Origin: Gnetum montanum
Lineage: Eukaryota > Streptophyta > Gnetopsida > Gnetales > Gnetaceae
DNA: 38,058 nucleotides
Assembly: GCA_015680685.1 (NCBI GenBank)
Contig: MNCI01000972.1
Location: forward strand, 291,412 to 329,469
Direction of reading: 5' to 3'
In this document: positions 9,545-20,555 of the stretch, piece after piece
Layout: every line of letters begins with the position of its first letter
How positions within the stretch are numbered: position 1 is the first letter of the stretch
Made by a program: the position numbers and the translations under genes
The notes under the pieces: generated by a model
The model's input: only the letters and a program-made list of their open reading frames with translations
What the model was told of the DNA's origin: nothing
Database searches by the model: none

Positions 9545-10800
9545 ATAGAGCGAGGCTTCCTAGTGATGACAAGGCGGTTGCACTAGTTGAGTGGAGTTCA
9601 CGGAAAGGTTTTAGTTGTTGGCAGTTGACCAACTACTTTCTAGTGGGGTCCTCAGGTTTGTGGATAAGCAAGGCCCCAGATGAAAAGGTTTTGAAGACAA
9701 TGTAAGGTCCCTACCACAGTGTTTGAAACTTGGTCAGTTGAGATACATGTGAGAGGTTCCAATACAACACCTTGTCTCCACATCTAAATGTGACCTTTCG
9801 AATCCTAAGATCATGTCATTTTTTGTTATAGGCCTTGTGGATCTCATTTAAAGATAGGGCCACTAATTAGTTCTCATCTAGCACACTTAAATTGATAAGT
9901 CATTCACGTTGTGCTAGTCGGAGGTCAAGGCCTAAGTCACTGGTGGTGGATAGTGTGTGGAGTTCAGCTTGAATTGGGAGCCTTGGTAGCTTTCCGTATG
10001 CTAACTCATAGGGAGAGTACCCTACAGGAAGTTTCCAAGTGGAGCAATAGGCCCATAGGGCATCGTTAAGTTTAGTACTCCAATCCCTCCCATATTTGTT
10101 GATGGTTCAGGTAAGGATCTTGGTAATCTCCCTATTGGTGACTTCGGCCTACCCATTGGCTTGGGGGTGATAGGGTGTTGTAAATTTATGGGTGACCCCC
10201 AAGTGTTGCATGAGTTTCCAAAAAGTGACACCTATAAAATGAGTCCCATTATCAGAAATGAGTGCATGCTGCACTCCAAACCTATTGACGATTTGTTGTT
10301 GGACAAATTGTGCAGCAGTGTTGGAAGAACAGTTGACGATGGCTATCACTTCTGCCCACTTTCCATAGCTACGATGATGTGTGCCTTTCCATTTGACAGG
10401 GGAGTGATGGGCCCCATGAAGTCAATGCCCTAGATGTCAAAGGGCTCTAGTGGATGGATCCACTGTTGAGGTCCCTCCAACCATGTCGTCATCCCACCAT
10501 CTTTTTGACATCATTCGCAGGAGCGAGTGAACCATTGTGTGTCCCTAAAAATTGTGGGCCAGTAATATCCTACAAGTAGGATCTTAAAGGTTGTGTGGCA
10601 TCTAGCATAGTGGCCCCCACAAGGACCCTCATGAGCATCTTGGAGGATGTGCAGTGTATTATCATCAGGGACACACCATCGAACCAGGCCATCTATGCAC
10701 ACCTTATAAAGGTGACCATTGATTTCCATGAAACGCTTGGCCTTATGGAGAAACTATTGTTTTAGCCAATGGTTCCACTCCTTTGGCAACTCCTGGGTTG
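9545..10800 (-). pseudogene. Integrase of element gamma (degenerate)
   Basis: The zinc-binding part starts near 10729 (NGHLYKVCIDGLVRWCVPD, then HEGPCGGH and RSCE.CQK). The core shows GIDFMGPITPL, LISDNGTHFIG and YHPQANG.AEVTN, so D, D and E can all be read. The C-terminal part shows DKVLYWNLSHVS and a GPYIVFKTF block, the GPY/F module, followed by VNCQQLKPF. That order is typical of Ty3/gypsy integrases. Frameshifts near 10330 and scattered stops inactivate it. It matches the shorter beta copy closely enough to align base by base. Confidence 0.88.
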
Positions 10801-11290
10801 TGAGGTAGGTGAGGATGCGGTTGAACCAAGGAGATTCCTTAGGCACTTGCGGATCGACTGCACCTATGAAGAGGAGTTCATCTGAAAACTGGTTGGAGAG
10901 AGGCTCCTCCTCTTCTGTGTCATCCCATCATAACCAAGACAAGTGGTCAGCCACCACATTCTTGGTCTCCTTTCGGTCTACCATGGTGAGATCAAACTCT
11001 TGAAGAATTACCAGCCACTGGATGATGCAGGGGCTCACCATTGGTTTGTTCATCAGGAACCGAATAGCACTGTGGTCAGTATGCACGAACACCTTGTATT
11101 TGAGCACATAGTGCTGAAATTTTTCCAAGGTGAACACCACCACCATCAACTCCTTCTCGGTGGTGGTGCAGTTTAGCTAAGCATCCACAATGCTATGACT
11201 TGCACAGTGGATATAATAAGAACATTTTTTATCATCACACTGTGTAAGCACAACTTCCAAGGCATAGTTGGATGCATCTGTCATGATGTG
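10801..11290 (-). pseudogene. RNase H domain of gamma pol
   Basis: The minus strand reads HIMTDASNYALEVVLTQ, then TTTEKELMVVVFTLEKFQ, VHTDHSAIRFLMNKPM, FDLTMVDRKE and VVADHLSWL. These are the conserved RNase H blocks, and the first catalytic Asp, lost in beta, is kept. Only a few stops interrupt it. It would remove the RNA template during reverse transcription and lies directly upstream of integrase in the polyprotein. Confidence 0.87.
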
Positions 11291-11970
11291 AAAAGGCCTA
11301 GATCAATCAAGTGCTCGTAGAACTAGAGTTTCTACAAGTTTCTGTTTCAGCGCTTTAAATGCAGATTCACACTCCTTGGTCTACATGAATGGAGCATCTT
11401 TCTTTGTAAGTTCTACCAATAGCTTGGTGATCTTTGAGAAGTTTTCAATGAAGAACCAGTAGTAACCAATGTGGCCAAGGAATGATCGAACATCTTTTAC
11501 AGTGCTTGGTTGGTAGGTGATTCCTTGGATGACCCTGATCTTTTCAGGATCCATGCTAATCCCTGTCTGTGAGATGCGATGCCCCAACACAATGCCTTCT
11601 TAGACCATAAAATGGATTTTTTGCCAATTGAGCCGTAGATTAGTGTCTACACACCTTTTCAGAACTTGCTCAAGACGGTCCAAGGCTTGCTCGAACGTGG
11701 CCCCATAGGTAGAGAAGTCATCCATGAAGACTTCTACCCCATTTCCAATCTATTGCTGGAAGATGCTAAGGACAAGGTGTTGGAACGTGGTTGGTGCATT
11801 ACACAGGCCAAAGGGCATCTTCTTGTATGTGAAAGTCCCTCATGGACTTGTCAAAGTTATTTTGGCCTAGTCTTATGGTGCTATTTGGATTTGGTTATAA
11901 CCACTATAACCATCCAAAAAGCTGTAATAGCGGTGCCCCACGATGGTGTCTAACACCTAGTCCACAAATT
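11291..11970 (-). pseudogene. Reverse transcriptase of gamma, N-terminal half missing
   Basis: It begins abruptly at VLDTIVGHRYYSFLDGYSGY and continues with NQIQIAP, KKMPFGLCNAPTTFQH, the active site VEVFMDDFSTYG, then GHRISQTGISMDPEKI and VRSFLGHIGYYWFFI. The active-site Asp pair is intact. All blocks N-terminal to VLDTI, present in beta at about 2690-2960, are absent. At 11970/11971 the sequence switches in mid-domain to a copy of gag 5' sequence. The RT is therefore truncated by rearrangement as well as by point mutations. Confidence 0.88.
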
Positions 11971-12684
11971 AGAGCTTGAGCTAGATGAAGGTGTAGGAGA
12001 GCGAGAGGATGGAGAAGAAGGAGAGGTATTTCCATCACTTCGGTGTCGATATCCCCCTCCACCCTGATGACAGCCTCGATCATCCTACCCATCCTTGCTA
12101 CATGACCCTCCATCCACTTGAGGATCTTGGTCACTTAGAGGCTTGTTCTAAATGATGGACTGAAGGACTTGCTTCCCCAGGGGAAGTTCGGTTGAATGGG
12201 TATCATGAAAGATGGGATCCCATCGTCTTGCAGCCCTTGTGAGAATAAGGGGTTACTAAATTGTTTCCCCTTTAGGTGTTCATATCTTTTCGCCTACTGC
12301 TAGTCTCGTGCTCGTTGAGCTTCAGTGGGATGGTAATCTTAGTAGTCATGGTCCTTCATGACATACTCCACTCCACATTCCTAGATGCCTAGTCTTCCAA
12401 GATTGTGAAATAGCATTGCAGGAGCCCATTAGTCAGGTGGTAGTACAATGTTACCCTCCATGTCCCACCATCATAGATGCTCATCCTGATGTAGGATGAA
12501 AGTGAAGTCAGGGACATAATCATCGGGGTGCTTGTACACCACCCAACATTCTTGTGGCACTGGTGGGTTGGATACCTCTCTCCTGTGAGAAGACATGTTG
12601 GATATTAGATGGTCCATGTAATCGATGTACTTTACTATTTACTTTAATCTACCTAGCGTGTGTAAATGTTTCTATCCTGGGTCC
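11971..12684 (-). repeat. Misplaced second copy of gag 5' region (714 bp) inside gamma pol
   Basis: This block aligns with 14736-15450 in the same orientation, with about 52 differences and one single-base indel (about 7%), mostly transitions. It contains the untranslated leader end, the gag start (MSSH..) and the first part of gag. It sits between a protease remnant (from 12685) and the truncated RT (to 11970), replacing the C-terminal protease and the N-terminal RT. The sharp edges suggest one recombination or template-switch event, or an assembly join. Confidence 0.85.
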
Positions 12685-12900
12685 GTGCTAACTTGAGCCG
12701 AATGTTGCTCTTCTTTAGCGAGGGGAAGTTCTAATTCTTATACATGTCATGAGAGATCAAATTGACTCCTAACCCTGAGTTCAAAAGAGCTTTGCATGGC
12801 TCGTTCCCTTCCACTTGAAGATAGATGAGGGGGCTTCCCAGATCAGTCAATTTTCAGGGAAGATGACCTACCTTGATCCAGTCAATCACATCATGTATGA
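12685..12900 (-). pseudogene. Aspartic protease remnant of gamma (N-terminal half)
   Basis: The minus strand reads KALLNSGLGVNLISHDMYKN and then NFPSLKKSNIRLKLA. The family active site is LLDSG, as kept in delta; here GAC has become AAC, giving NSG. The C-terminal half (the IIMGR.WLST block seen in beta and delta) is missing, because the sequence switches at 12684/12685 to the duplicated gag fragment. The intact enzyme would cut the Gag-Pol polyprotein. Confidence 0.75.
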
Positions 12901-13900
12901 GCATGATCGTTTGGACATTGGAGTGTGATTGGCTTGAAGGCTACTCTAGTGGTGGAATAGTGGGGGCACTTGGAGGTTCAGAGGTACTTTCCATAGGTGT
13001 ATGTGAGGGTATGTTCATATTGTTGGACTGGAAAAAAGGATTTTTTCATGGCTTGGGTTCCAGTCCACTCATTGCTTGGGTTAACAACCTTAGTAGCATT
13101 TCATTGCTACAGCTATGCCAGAATCTCTCCCTACATCAGTGGGGTAAGTGGAAGCTGAGTGGGATGTTGTGGAGAAGTGGCAGAAGAAGATGATGGAGGA
13201 TAGAAGAGATGTGGGTTCTCCCCCCTAGGTGATGGAGATTGAGGTCAAAAATATTCTGGGGGGTGGTAATAACTTGGAAAGGCCGCATGACTGGAAGAAT
13301 CCTATGGAGAGACTGGTTACTGAACATAGTACCCATAGGGATCTGGCTATTTGAAAGGGTATTGCTACCTTGGAGGTGGAATCCCCCATGCTTGTGGGTG
13401 CTACCATTGCTGGAAGTATTCTTAAGGTTGTAGTGGTGATCCACTTGGATAGAATCCTTGCTGTTGGTGGAACTACCTTGGGTTGCCTTGTAGGTAAGGA
13501 AACCTTCAGGGTGTTTGCCTCTTTGCCAAGCGAGGATTCAATGCGTACACCCCAGACTCTTGAAGATGTGACACCATAGGACAACATCCCTTAGGATGTT
13601 CATATTGGCATATGCCACATTTATCATCCTCCTTGGTGTGAGAGTCTACAACCTGCTCTACTACAACAACTTTGCCCTTACCATTATATTGGGCACATTT
13701 AGCTTCCTTCTTCCTGCATCGATCACAATCATTACCTTGTTCTCTAGAATCCTCTGTAATTTTTAGCACACTTTGAAATTTTTCATCCAAAGAGTCCCAC
13801 ATCTTATCAACCTTTGTCAATATTTCAGATGAAAAATTTTGTAAACGCAAGGTCTTTCGGTTCACTACTACTTCCAACGGTGATTCCTCCTCCTCTTCAC
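12901..13900 (-). pseudogene. Gag C-terminal region of gamma: P/Q/Y-rich tail and zinc knuckle
   Basis: From 13877 down, the frame reads VNRKTLRLQNFSSEILTKVD, then CDRCRKKEAKC, KGKVVVVEQVVD and a knuckle CGICQYEHPKGCC (C-x2-C-x3-H-x3-CC) ending SHLQESGVYALNPRL. The following ~600 bp reads as a Pro/Gln/Tyr-rich tail (QAWGIPPPR.QYPF, DPYGYYV), with most stops at former Gln codons. The same order is found in beta and delta, so it is a real part of Gag. A nucleic-acid-binding role is inferred from the knuckle. Confidence 0.72.
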
Positions 13901-14735
13901 AAAATCAGACCTCCCTCTTTTTGATGGAGGGGTCCCGATTAAATTCTTTTGCAATCTCCTTCTTTCTATGTTCTCCTTCCTCCTTGGCCACCTATTCAAT
14001 GAGACGTTATAATTGATGAGCCCTTAGCTCTAACAGTCATCCCTAGGAGTACACACCAAGGGTCTTTCGCATTTCAAAATGGAGCCCATCAATGATGTGG
14101 CAAAGCTGTGCCCACTAAGAGTAGCCATGACCAGGGCATCGATGGAACAGTGAATAGTATCTACTCATGACTGCATCTAAGGGTCCATGATTACCTTGCT
14201 TCCATCCTTGGATCTGATGTCTCAGGTTCATCACTCTAGAGTATGTTTGATACTTATCATTGAAAATCTCAAGCATCGTACTCCATCTTCTGATTGATTC
14301 TCACTCTAAGGACTAATACCAATTCTCTGCTTTCTTGATGAGTGTGCAAGAGAACAACTTCAGCTTCTGCCAATCATTGTCAATGCTCTATAGGATGCAG
14401 GCATCATGGAACACCTGCAGGTGAGTCTGCGGATCACAGTTGTATTCCATTTCAAATCAGGGGATGTTGTTCATATCAACGCACTTGATCTGGCTATCCT
14501 TCATGTGCCTACTAGGGATCTGAACTGCCTCGGTGATCTAGAGCATGCTCCAAGTAGCCAACAATAGCTCATTTGAGTCATAGTCCTACTGAGGACCATG
14601 ATGTTTGTGATGATTCCGGCTACCCCTTCTTTCATGCAAGCGAGCATCACACAATTGGTCATGCATTTCCTCACACTATTCCTTCTAAACCTTTTGACCA
14701 CCATCCTTTTGCTACTTTCTACCCTAGTTATGATC
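13901..14735 (-). pseudogene. Gag capsid-like domain of gamma (degenerate)
   Basis: It aligns with the better preserved delta Gag at 30700-31218 (retrotransposon gag domain: WYWSLEPETIRRW and so on). Matching features on the minus strand are the block before TRRTLGVYSxG and the KEEGxxxKK basic helix next to the acidic RNRDPSIKK.E turn. Stops and small indels break the frame. The domain would form the virus-like particle in which reverse transcription takes place. Confidence 0.65.
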
Positions 14736-15450
14736 AGAGCTTGAGCTAGATGAAGGTGTAGGAGAGCGAGAGGATGGAGAAGAAGGAGAGGTATTTCCAT
14801 CACTCCGGTGTCGATATCCCCCTCCACCATGATGATAGCCTCGATCATCCTACCCATCCTTGCTATGTGACCCTCCATCCACTTGGGGATCTTGGTCACT
14901 TAGAGGCTTGTTCTAAATGATGGATTGAAGGACCCGCTTCCCCAGGGGAAGTTCGGTTGAATGGGTATCATGAAAGATGGGATCCCCATCGTCTTGCAGC
15001 CCTTGCGGGAATAAGGGACTACTAAATTATTTCCCCTTCAGGTGTTCATATCTTTCCACGTGCTGCTGGTCTCATGTTCATTGAGCTTCAGTGGGATGAT
15101 AGTCTCAATAGTCATGGTCCTCCATGACATACTCCACTCAACATTCCTAGATGCCTAGTCTACCAAGATTGTGAAATAGCATCACAGGAGCCGATCAGTC
15201 GGGTGGTAGTACGATGTTACCCTCCATGTTCCACCATCGTAGATGCTCATCCTGATGTAGGACGAAAGTGAAGTCAGGGACATAATCATCAGGGTGCTTG
15301 TACACCACATAAAATTCTTGTGGCATTGGTGGGTTGGATACCTCTCTCTTGTGAGAAGACATGTTGGATGTTAGATGGTCCATGTAATCGATGTACCTTA
15401 CTATTTACTTTAATCTGCCTAGCATGTGTAAATTTTTCTATCCTAGGTCC
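14736..15450 (-). pseudogene. Gag N-terminus and leader of gamma (donor copy of the 714-bp repeat)
   Basis: The likely start is the ATG at 15362 (MSSHKREVSNPPMPQEF), equivalent to MSSSSHK at 32310 in delta. The protein goes on with YKHPDDYVPDFTFVLHQDEH and MEGNIVLPPD, a block conserved in delta (HPDEYMPNFTFTLHQDEQ, GNIVLPPN) and beta. An upstream in-frame ATG adds six residues, but alignment favours 15362. The leader lies between this start and the PBS. This is the copy in its expected place. Confidence 0.75.
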
Positions 15451-15509
15451 ATTCCAACAACTTAAATGATAGTTTCACTAAGGTTAGATGATGCATGTAA
15501 GACTAACAG

Positions 15510-15527
15510 TCCCCAGAAACGATGCCA
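15510..15527 (-). other. Primer-binding site of gamma (tRNA-Asp type, decayed)
   Basis: The minus strand reads TGGCATCGTTTCTGGGGA, one base inside the 5' LTR. It matches 14 of 18 bases of the complement to the plant tRNA-Asp 3' end (TGGCGCCGTTGCCGGGGA). Three of the four changes are transitions. Confidence 0.8.
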
Positions 15528-15528
15528 A

Positions 15529-16429
15529 TGATGAGCGGCTAGGTACCCCTATGCCCAACCATATGAATCACAAACATTTACACGTGACTCGGTCGAATTC
15601 CATAGAATATAAGCACTTAACATACACCAGAACCTAACCAGTGAAACCTTGGATTAGAATGGTCGTTATCTTCCTAATCTCACTTATGATGTTCTATTTA
15701 CGATGGTTAAGTAAGATTAAGGCTAATGATTTTTATATCTTTTTACTTATCTTTTGGCGTCTAACTATCTTGGAAAGTAAGGCTAGAATATTAAGTAATC
15801 TAAGACTATCTTAATCTAAATCTTAGCTACTCCTAGCATAAGTATCTAATACCATCTTCCAGGCACGTTCTGAGCATCCCCTAAATACTATTGGATTACT
15901 AGACGTTAAGCGTCACTGGGTTACCAAGTGTTGGGTTTACGTTCAAGATGGTCATACTTATGGTCTTTATGAACTTGTAAGAGAGCGAAAGTGATTAAAA
16001 TAACAATAATAGAAACTTAAGTAACTATCAAAGAATAAACATATTAAACTAATGAATGCAATAAATGACTAAGTCCAAATGTTGAAACGATTGCTTGAAG
16101 AGTTCGTCTTTATTGTCATTCACGCCAATGGGCTTAGATACATCAATGCTCGAAGAAAGAGCTGATCACTTTTCTTACACCTGCTGTGGGTACTTGGAAA
16201 ATATTCTATCTCTTGCGGGAACAAACTGCAAGAGCTTCACTACAACTAACTGAAAGGTACCTAAATGAGGCAGAAGGCCCTCTTATTTATAGGCCAAAAT
16301 AGGCTCTGCATAAACAGGGCCACGTCGACGCATGGAAGGCTACGTCGATGGGGCCACATCGACACGGCCGCATATACGTAGCCTCGTATACGTAGCCTAG
16401 TCGACGCATCGACTAATGACACTTCATCA
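15529..16429 (-). mobile_element. 5' LTR of element gamma (901 bp)
   Basis: It runs from TGATGAGCGG to ..GACACTTCATCA, so TG..CA termini are kept. Minus-strand signals are CTATAAATAA at 16283-16292, an AATAAAG signal near 16107, and a U3 array of GATGGGGCCAC and CGTATACG motifs at about 16307-16412. It pairs with 3453-4339. The flank at 16430 continues beta's protease (..KEHILCTI), so the whole element sits in beta. Flanking pentamers ACTAT (left) and ATAGT (right) are not a direct duplication. Confidence 0.9.
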
Positions 16430-16900
16430 ATAGTGCATAGAATATGCTCCTTCTCAATCTTTCCTAGCTCATTTTCCTTAGATATTTCAAGAGATAGATC
16501 CCTTATACCCATTTGCATGTTGACCGTGCTTAACCAAGCCCTTCCCATGATGATGAGGAAGTCACTTTTGTAAATGTCCACCTTGATTACTAGAAAATCA
16601 GTAGGGTAGGACCACCCACAAATTGTGGTTATAATGTCTTTTATTAATCCAAAAGGAATAGTGATCTACTAATATGCTAATTCTAGATAGATGTTGCTCT
16701 TCTTAAGATGTGGTAGATTCTAGGCCCTGCACATATCATGGAAGATGATGTTAGCTCTAGAGCTAGAGTTAAGAAGAGCCTTACATGGCTCTTGTCCAAC
16801 AATCTGTAGATAGATGAGTGAACTTCCTAGATTAGATCTTTTTGTAGAAAGGTCAATAGCCTTAATCTAGTCAAAAATAGCATGAGTTAGTATTATAGTA
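16430..16900 (-). pseudogene. Aspartic protease of beta (degenerate)
   Basis: The minus strand reads KALLNSSSRANIIFHDMC, KKSNIYLELAY, ITIPFGLIKDIITTICGWSY, DFLVIKV and FLIIMGRAWLSTVNMQMGI, ending ..KEHILCTI at the gamma junction. The active site LLDSG has decayed to LLNSS. The IIMGR.WLST block is the second half of the fold. Reading resumes beyond gamma at 3452 and below. Two adjacent stops occur in the middle. Confidence 0.8.
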
Positions 16901-17850
16901 TGGATCCTAGGTGGCAATCGATTTGAAGAGCACTCAAAGATATTTGATGAAAAGGATGATGGTGCTAGATATGTAGGGCAATCAGCTGGAGTAGGTCATC
17001 AGGGCTAGAGAGGATTGTTGGGCAGGAAGAAGGGTTATTTCCTTGATTGATTATCTAGACAACTTGGTTGAAAAATTGATTGTGAATGCATAGCCCTTAT
17101 AGTGTTTTGTTGTTGTGGCTATGAAGGAATCTCACCTTGCATGGATGGAGTAGGAGGTAACTAAGTTAAAGGTGGAGGTGTAGGTGTAGAGGGATGTGGA
17201 GGATGATAAAGATACAGATATGGGTTTTCCCCTTGAGTAGATGGTGAATGTGTTCAATGATACTTTGGAGGATAATAGTGATGCTAAAATGATGCATGAC
17301 TTGTAGAACTTCTAGGAGAGATGGGCTACTAAACATAGTACCCATATGGATCTGGTGGCCTATAAGGGTACTACTACCTTGGTAGTAGCATTTCCCATGA
17401 TTATGGTTGATACAACTGTTGCTATTGTTCGTACAGTTGTGAAGGAGCTCCACTTGGGTAGTAAGCCTGTTGTTGCTGGTGGAATTATCTTGAACTGCCT
17501 TGAGGGTAAGGTAATCATCTTAAAGCTTTCCTATGTGCTAGGCAAGGATTCAATGCATACACTCTAGACTCTTGTAAGTGTGACACCATAGGGCAATATC
17601 CCTTTGGATGTTCATATTGAAGGATGTCACATTCGGTTTCATCATCAAAGTCAGACTCCACAACTTCTTCTTCTACAAAAATTTTGCCCTTACCTCTTTG
17701 GTAGGCATGTTTAGCTTCTTTTCATCTCATGCAATTATGATCACTATTTTTTTGAATTCTTTAGCAATCTTTAAAGAAATTTGAAAATTTTCATCTAAAG
17801 AGTCCCATATCTTGTCAACCTTGGCCAAAACATTAGAAATAGATTTTTGG
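16901..17850 (-). pseudogene. Gag C-terminal region of beta: P/Q/Y-rich tail and decayed knuckle
   Basis: The tail parallels gamma and delta (DPYGYYV-type and proline-rich blocks around 17150-17480). The knuckle near 17590-17632 reads CDILQYEHPKGYCP: the second and third Cys have become Leu and Tyr. The block SHLQESRVYALN is still recognisable. It belongs to the Gag frame that starts near 19341. Confidence 0.65.
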
Positions 17851-19341
17851 ATGGGCAAGGTCTTTCTATTCACCACTTCCTCAAGTGATGACTCCTCCTC
17901 ATCACAAAATCAGACCTCTCGTTTTCTAATGGAAGGGTCCTCGTTATATTCTTTAGCACTTTGTCTTTTCCGTAGCTTGCCTTCTTCTTTTGCTACTTGC
18001 TCAATTGACCTTTGGATCTGATGAGCTCTCATTTTAGACATTCTTCCTTGGGCATACACCCCAAGGGTTCTTCTTGTTTCTACTTTGAGCTCATCTATGA
18101 TGTGGTGAAGTTTTTCCTCTGAGAGTAACCATGGCCAAGGCATCTATGTAATAGTGAATAGTATTGGCCCATGGTGGCATCCAAGCCTTGGATTTTCCTT
18201 CTTAGATTAGACACTCTAGAGTACGTTTGATATTTGTCATTGAACAGTTCTAACATGGTACTCCATCTTTGGATAGATTCTAGCTCTAAGGACCAATACC
18301 AACTTTCAGCTTCCTTAATGAGTATCCTTGGGAAAAGCTTGAGTTTCTGCCACTCATTCTCTATGTTCTGTAAGGCACAGGCATCTTGAAAAGCTTATAG
18401 ATGTGTCTACGAATCAAAATTGTATTCCCCTCAAATCTTGGGATATTGTTCATGTCTAGATGCTTGATCCAACTATCCTTCATATGCTTGGTTGGAATTC
18501 TTATTTCCTCCACAATGTTAAGCATACTTTGAGTCACCAGTAAGGGTTCATCATCATTGCTGCATTGATGATGTCAATGATGGTTTTGGCCACCCCTTCA
18601 ATTTTGATGGCCTTCATGGTCATTGTTATTTCACCAATCACCTTCATCATGGTTGTTTTGATAACAACTTTCATGAGAACCATCAGATGAAGAGGAATGC
18701 TTGGAATTGGATGAAGAGGATGAAGGAAAAGATGGACTACCACTGCCACCGTTGTGTTCGCCACCACTCTTATGATTATTACGATTACCATCATTAGATC
18801 CCTTATTATGATGATGTTTACTCAAGTCCCTACCTTAGCTATCACTCTCTCTTAAACCTAGTTTATGAATAGTTGATTGTAGGGTCAGGTTCACACCCTC
18901 ACCATCAGTAGCAAGAGGTGGAAAATCTTCATGTTGAGAACCTTCCAAAGGAGGATCCTCATTGTCCTCTTGATCTAGTAGGAACAAGGGGTTAGTGTAA
19001 TGTTTTCCCTTTATAGCTTCATGGAGTTTCTCCTGAAATTTATTTCACTTACATTATGTTTCAGTGGGACAATAGTTCTAAGTGTTGTATCCATTCACAA
19101 TGCACTCTTCATGAATATTTTCTATGTCCAATTTCTTAAGGGTTTTATACAGCATTCCAAGCATAAATATATTAGGGGGAAAAATGATGTTGCCCTCCAT
19201 ATCACACCATCACATCTGTTCATCCTAATGTAGGATGAAGATGAAATTTGACACAAACTCATCTGGATGAGTCTATACCACCTAACATTCTTGTGGGACT
19301 AGTGGTTTAGTATCTTCAGGCTTGCAAGAAGAAGAAGAAAT
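17851..19341 (-). pseudogene. Gag of beta, N-terminal and capsid-like parts (degenerate)
   Basis: The capsid-like end is open at 17910-18143: HHIIDELKVETRRTLGVYAQ, KEEGKLRKRQSAKEYN, DPSIRKREV, matching delta's TRRTLGTYAQ and KEEGKLRKRKSLEEYN. Around 18534-18825 lies a low-complexity Ser/His/Gly-rich linker. The N-terminus reads SSSSCKPEDTKPL, then HPDEFVSNF and MEGNIIFPPN. The start codon has become ATT (19339-19341) where delta has ATG. Several stops interrupt the frame. Confidence 0.7.
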
Positions 19342-19476
19342 TTTGTAAAACAAAATGAAATTGTTAGTGTTCTTTTATAATTTTATGTATAGTGGGAATG
19401 ATATTGACCTTTAGGTGTGTACAATGATATAATGGTATTCACTTAAACCTAAATAGTGCATGTTCCACAAACAAAG

Positions 19477-19494
19477 TCCTCAGCAACGGTGCCA
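19477..19494 (-). other. Primer-binding site of beta (tRNA-Asp type)
   Basis: The minus strand reads TGGCACCGTTGCTGAGGA, 15 of 18 matches to the complement of the plant tRNA-Asp 3' end. All three differences are transitions. It lies one base inside the 5' LTR that begins at 19496 on the plus strand. Confidence 0.85.
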
Positions 19495-19495
19495 A

Positions 19496-20400
19496 TGATG
19501 AGTGACGAGGTACCCCTACACCCAACCATATGAATCATAAGCGTTCATGCATGATCTAGTCAAATTCTATGGATTTCATCATTTCCAATGCACTAGCCCT
19601 TTTAGGAAGTGAATCTAACCTTAAGGTTAATCGTTGTATTCCCAATTACACTTGTGATGTTCATTGGTATGGTTAAGTGTAACTAAGGCATTCAATTTGT
19701 ATCATTTTTATGTTTTATAGTCGAGTGCTTGAAATGTAGATAAAAAGGGATTTAATTAACTAATATAAATTAACTAATTAACTAATCATTTAATTAATCC
19801 TAACATAACTATCCATTCTAACTTTCCGTACATGTCTTGAACCCACGTATGCATTGTTGGGCGATCAAACACTATGCTACTAGGCATACCAAGTGATAAC
19901 GCTGCTGGGATTACCAAGTGAATACGTGTTATGCTTGAAACAGTCATACTTATGTGTGTAATCTATCTGACTTAATTGCTTATTTAACATAGTAACTAGA
20001 AAATAATTTATAATTAATTGAAAATATTTAATAAATAATTGGAAATAGTAAATGCATAAAAAAAATATCTAATATATCAAAAGTGCTGCAAGGTTTATTA
20101 GAAAGATCGTCTTTATTGTCACACACACTGTTGTGCTCAAGTACAACAATGCTTTAGAAAAGATTTGTATACTTAATGACTCCTATTGCAGGCACTCAGG
20201 GAAAAAATTATAACTTTTGAATGAAAAAAATTTAAGAACTTTATGCTATTGAAATTTAGATTGTCACAAATGTAGTTGGTAGGCACGTATTTATAGGTGA
20301 AAAACAAACATTGCATTGACATGGCCTCATCAATGTAGGACGAGATGCGTTGATGGGGCCTCATCAATGAGGCCTCATCGACACGTCAATTATGTTGATG
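19496..20400 (-). mobile_element. 5' LTR of element beta (outer edge uncertain)
   Basis: It starts TGATGAGTGACGAGG at the PBS side. Minus-strand signals are CTATAAATA at 20288-20296 and AATAAAG near 20110. The U3 has repeats of GGCCTCATCAATG type at about 20320-20400. No clear CA terminus is visible; the edge may lie anywhere from about 20387 to 20420. The partner 3' LTR is outside the window. The body is more diverged from the other LTRs than they are from each other, in keeping with beta being the oldest Ty3/gypsy element here. Confidence 0.75.
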
Positions 20401-20555
20401 AGGCCTTATAAACCCAACCAACCAACAACTCATTAGCAACTAAGTCACTTAAGAAGATAATGTAATGTTAGAGGTTAGACTGACACAATGCTAGTTATTG
20501 TAATGTCAATTTTAGTCACGTCATTGCCCTAGTAGAGGAATTTGAGGTAAGATAA
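20401..20555. other. Flank between beta LTR and coding relic
   Basis: AT-rich sequence without a frame, repeat or motif that I can support. It may include the end of the beta U3. Confidence 0.4.

Noticed and set aside
17166-17453. His/Asn-rich minus-strand frame
   Set aside because: It is an alternative frame of the P/Q/Y-rich Gag tail of beta.
18534-18825. His/Ser/Gly-rich minus-strand frames
   Set aside because: They are the low-complexity linker of beta Gag, not separate genes.
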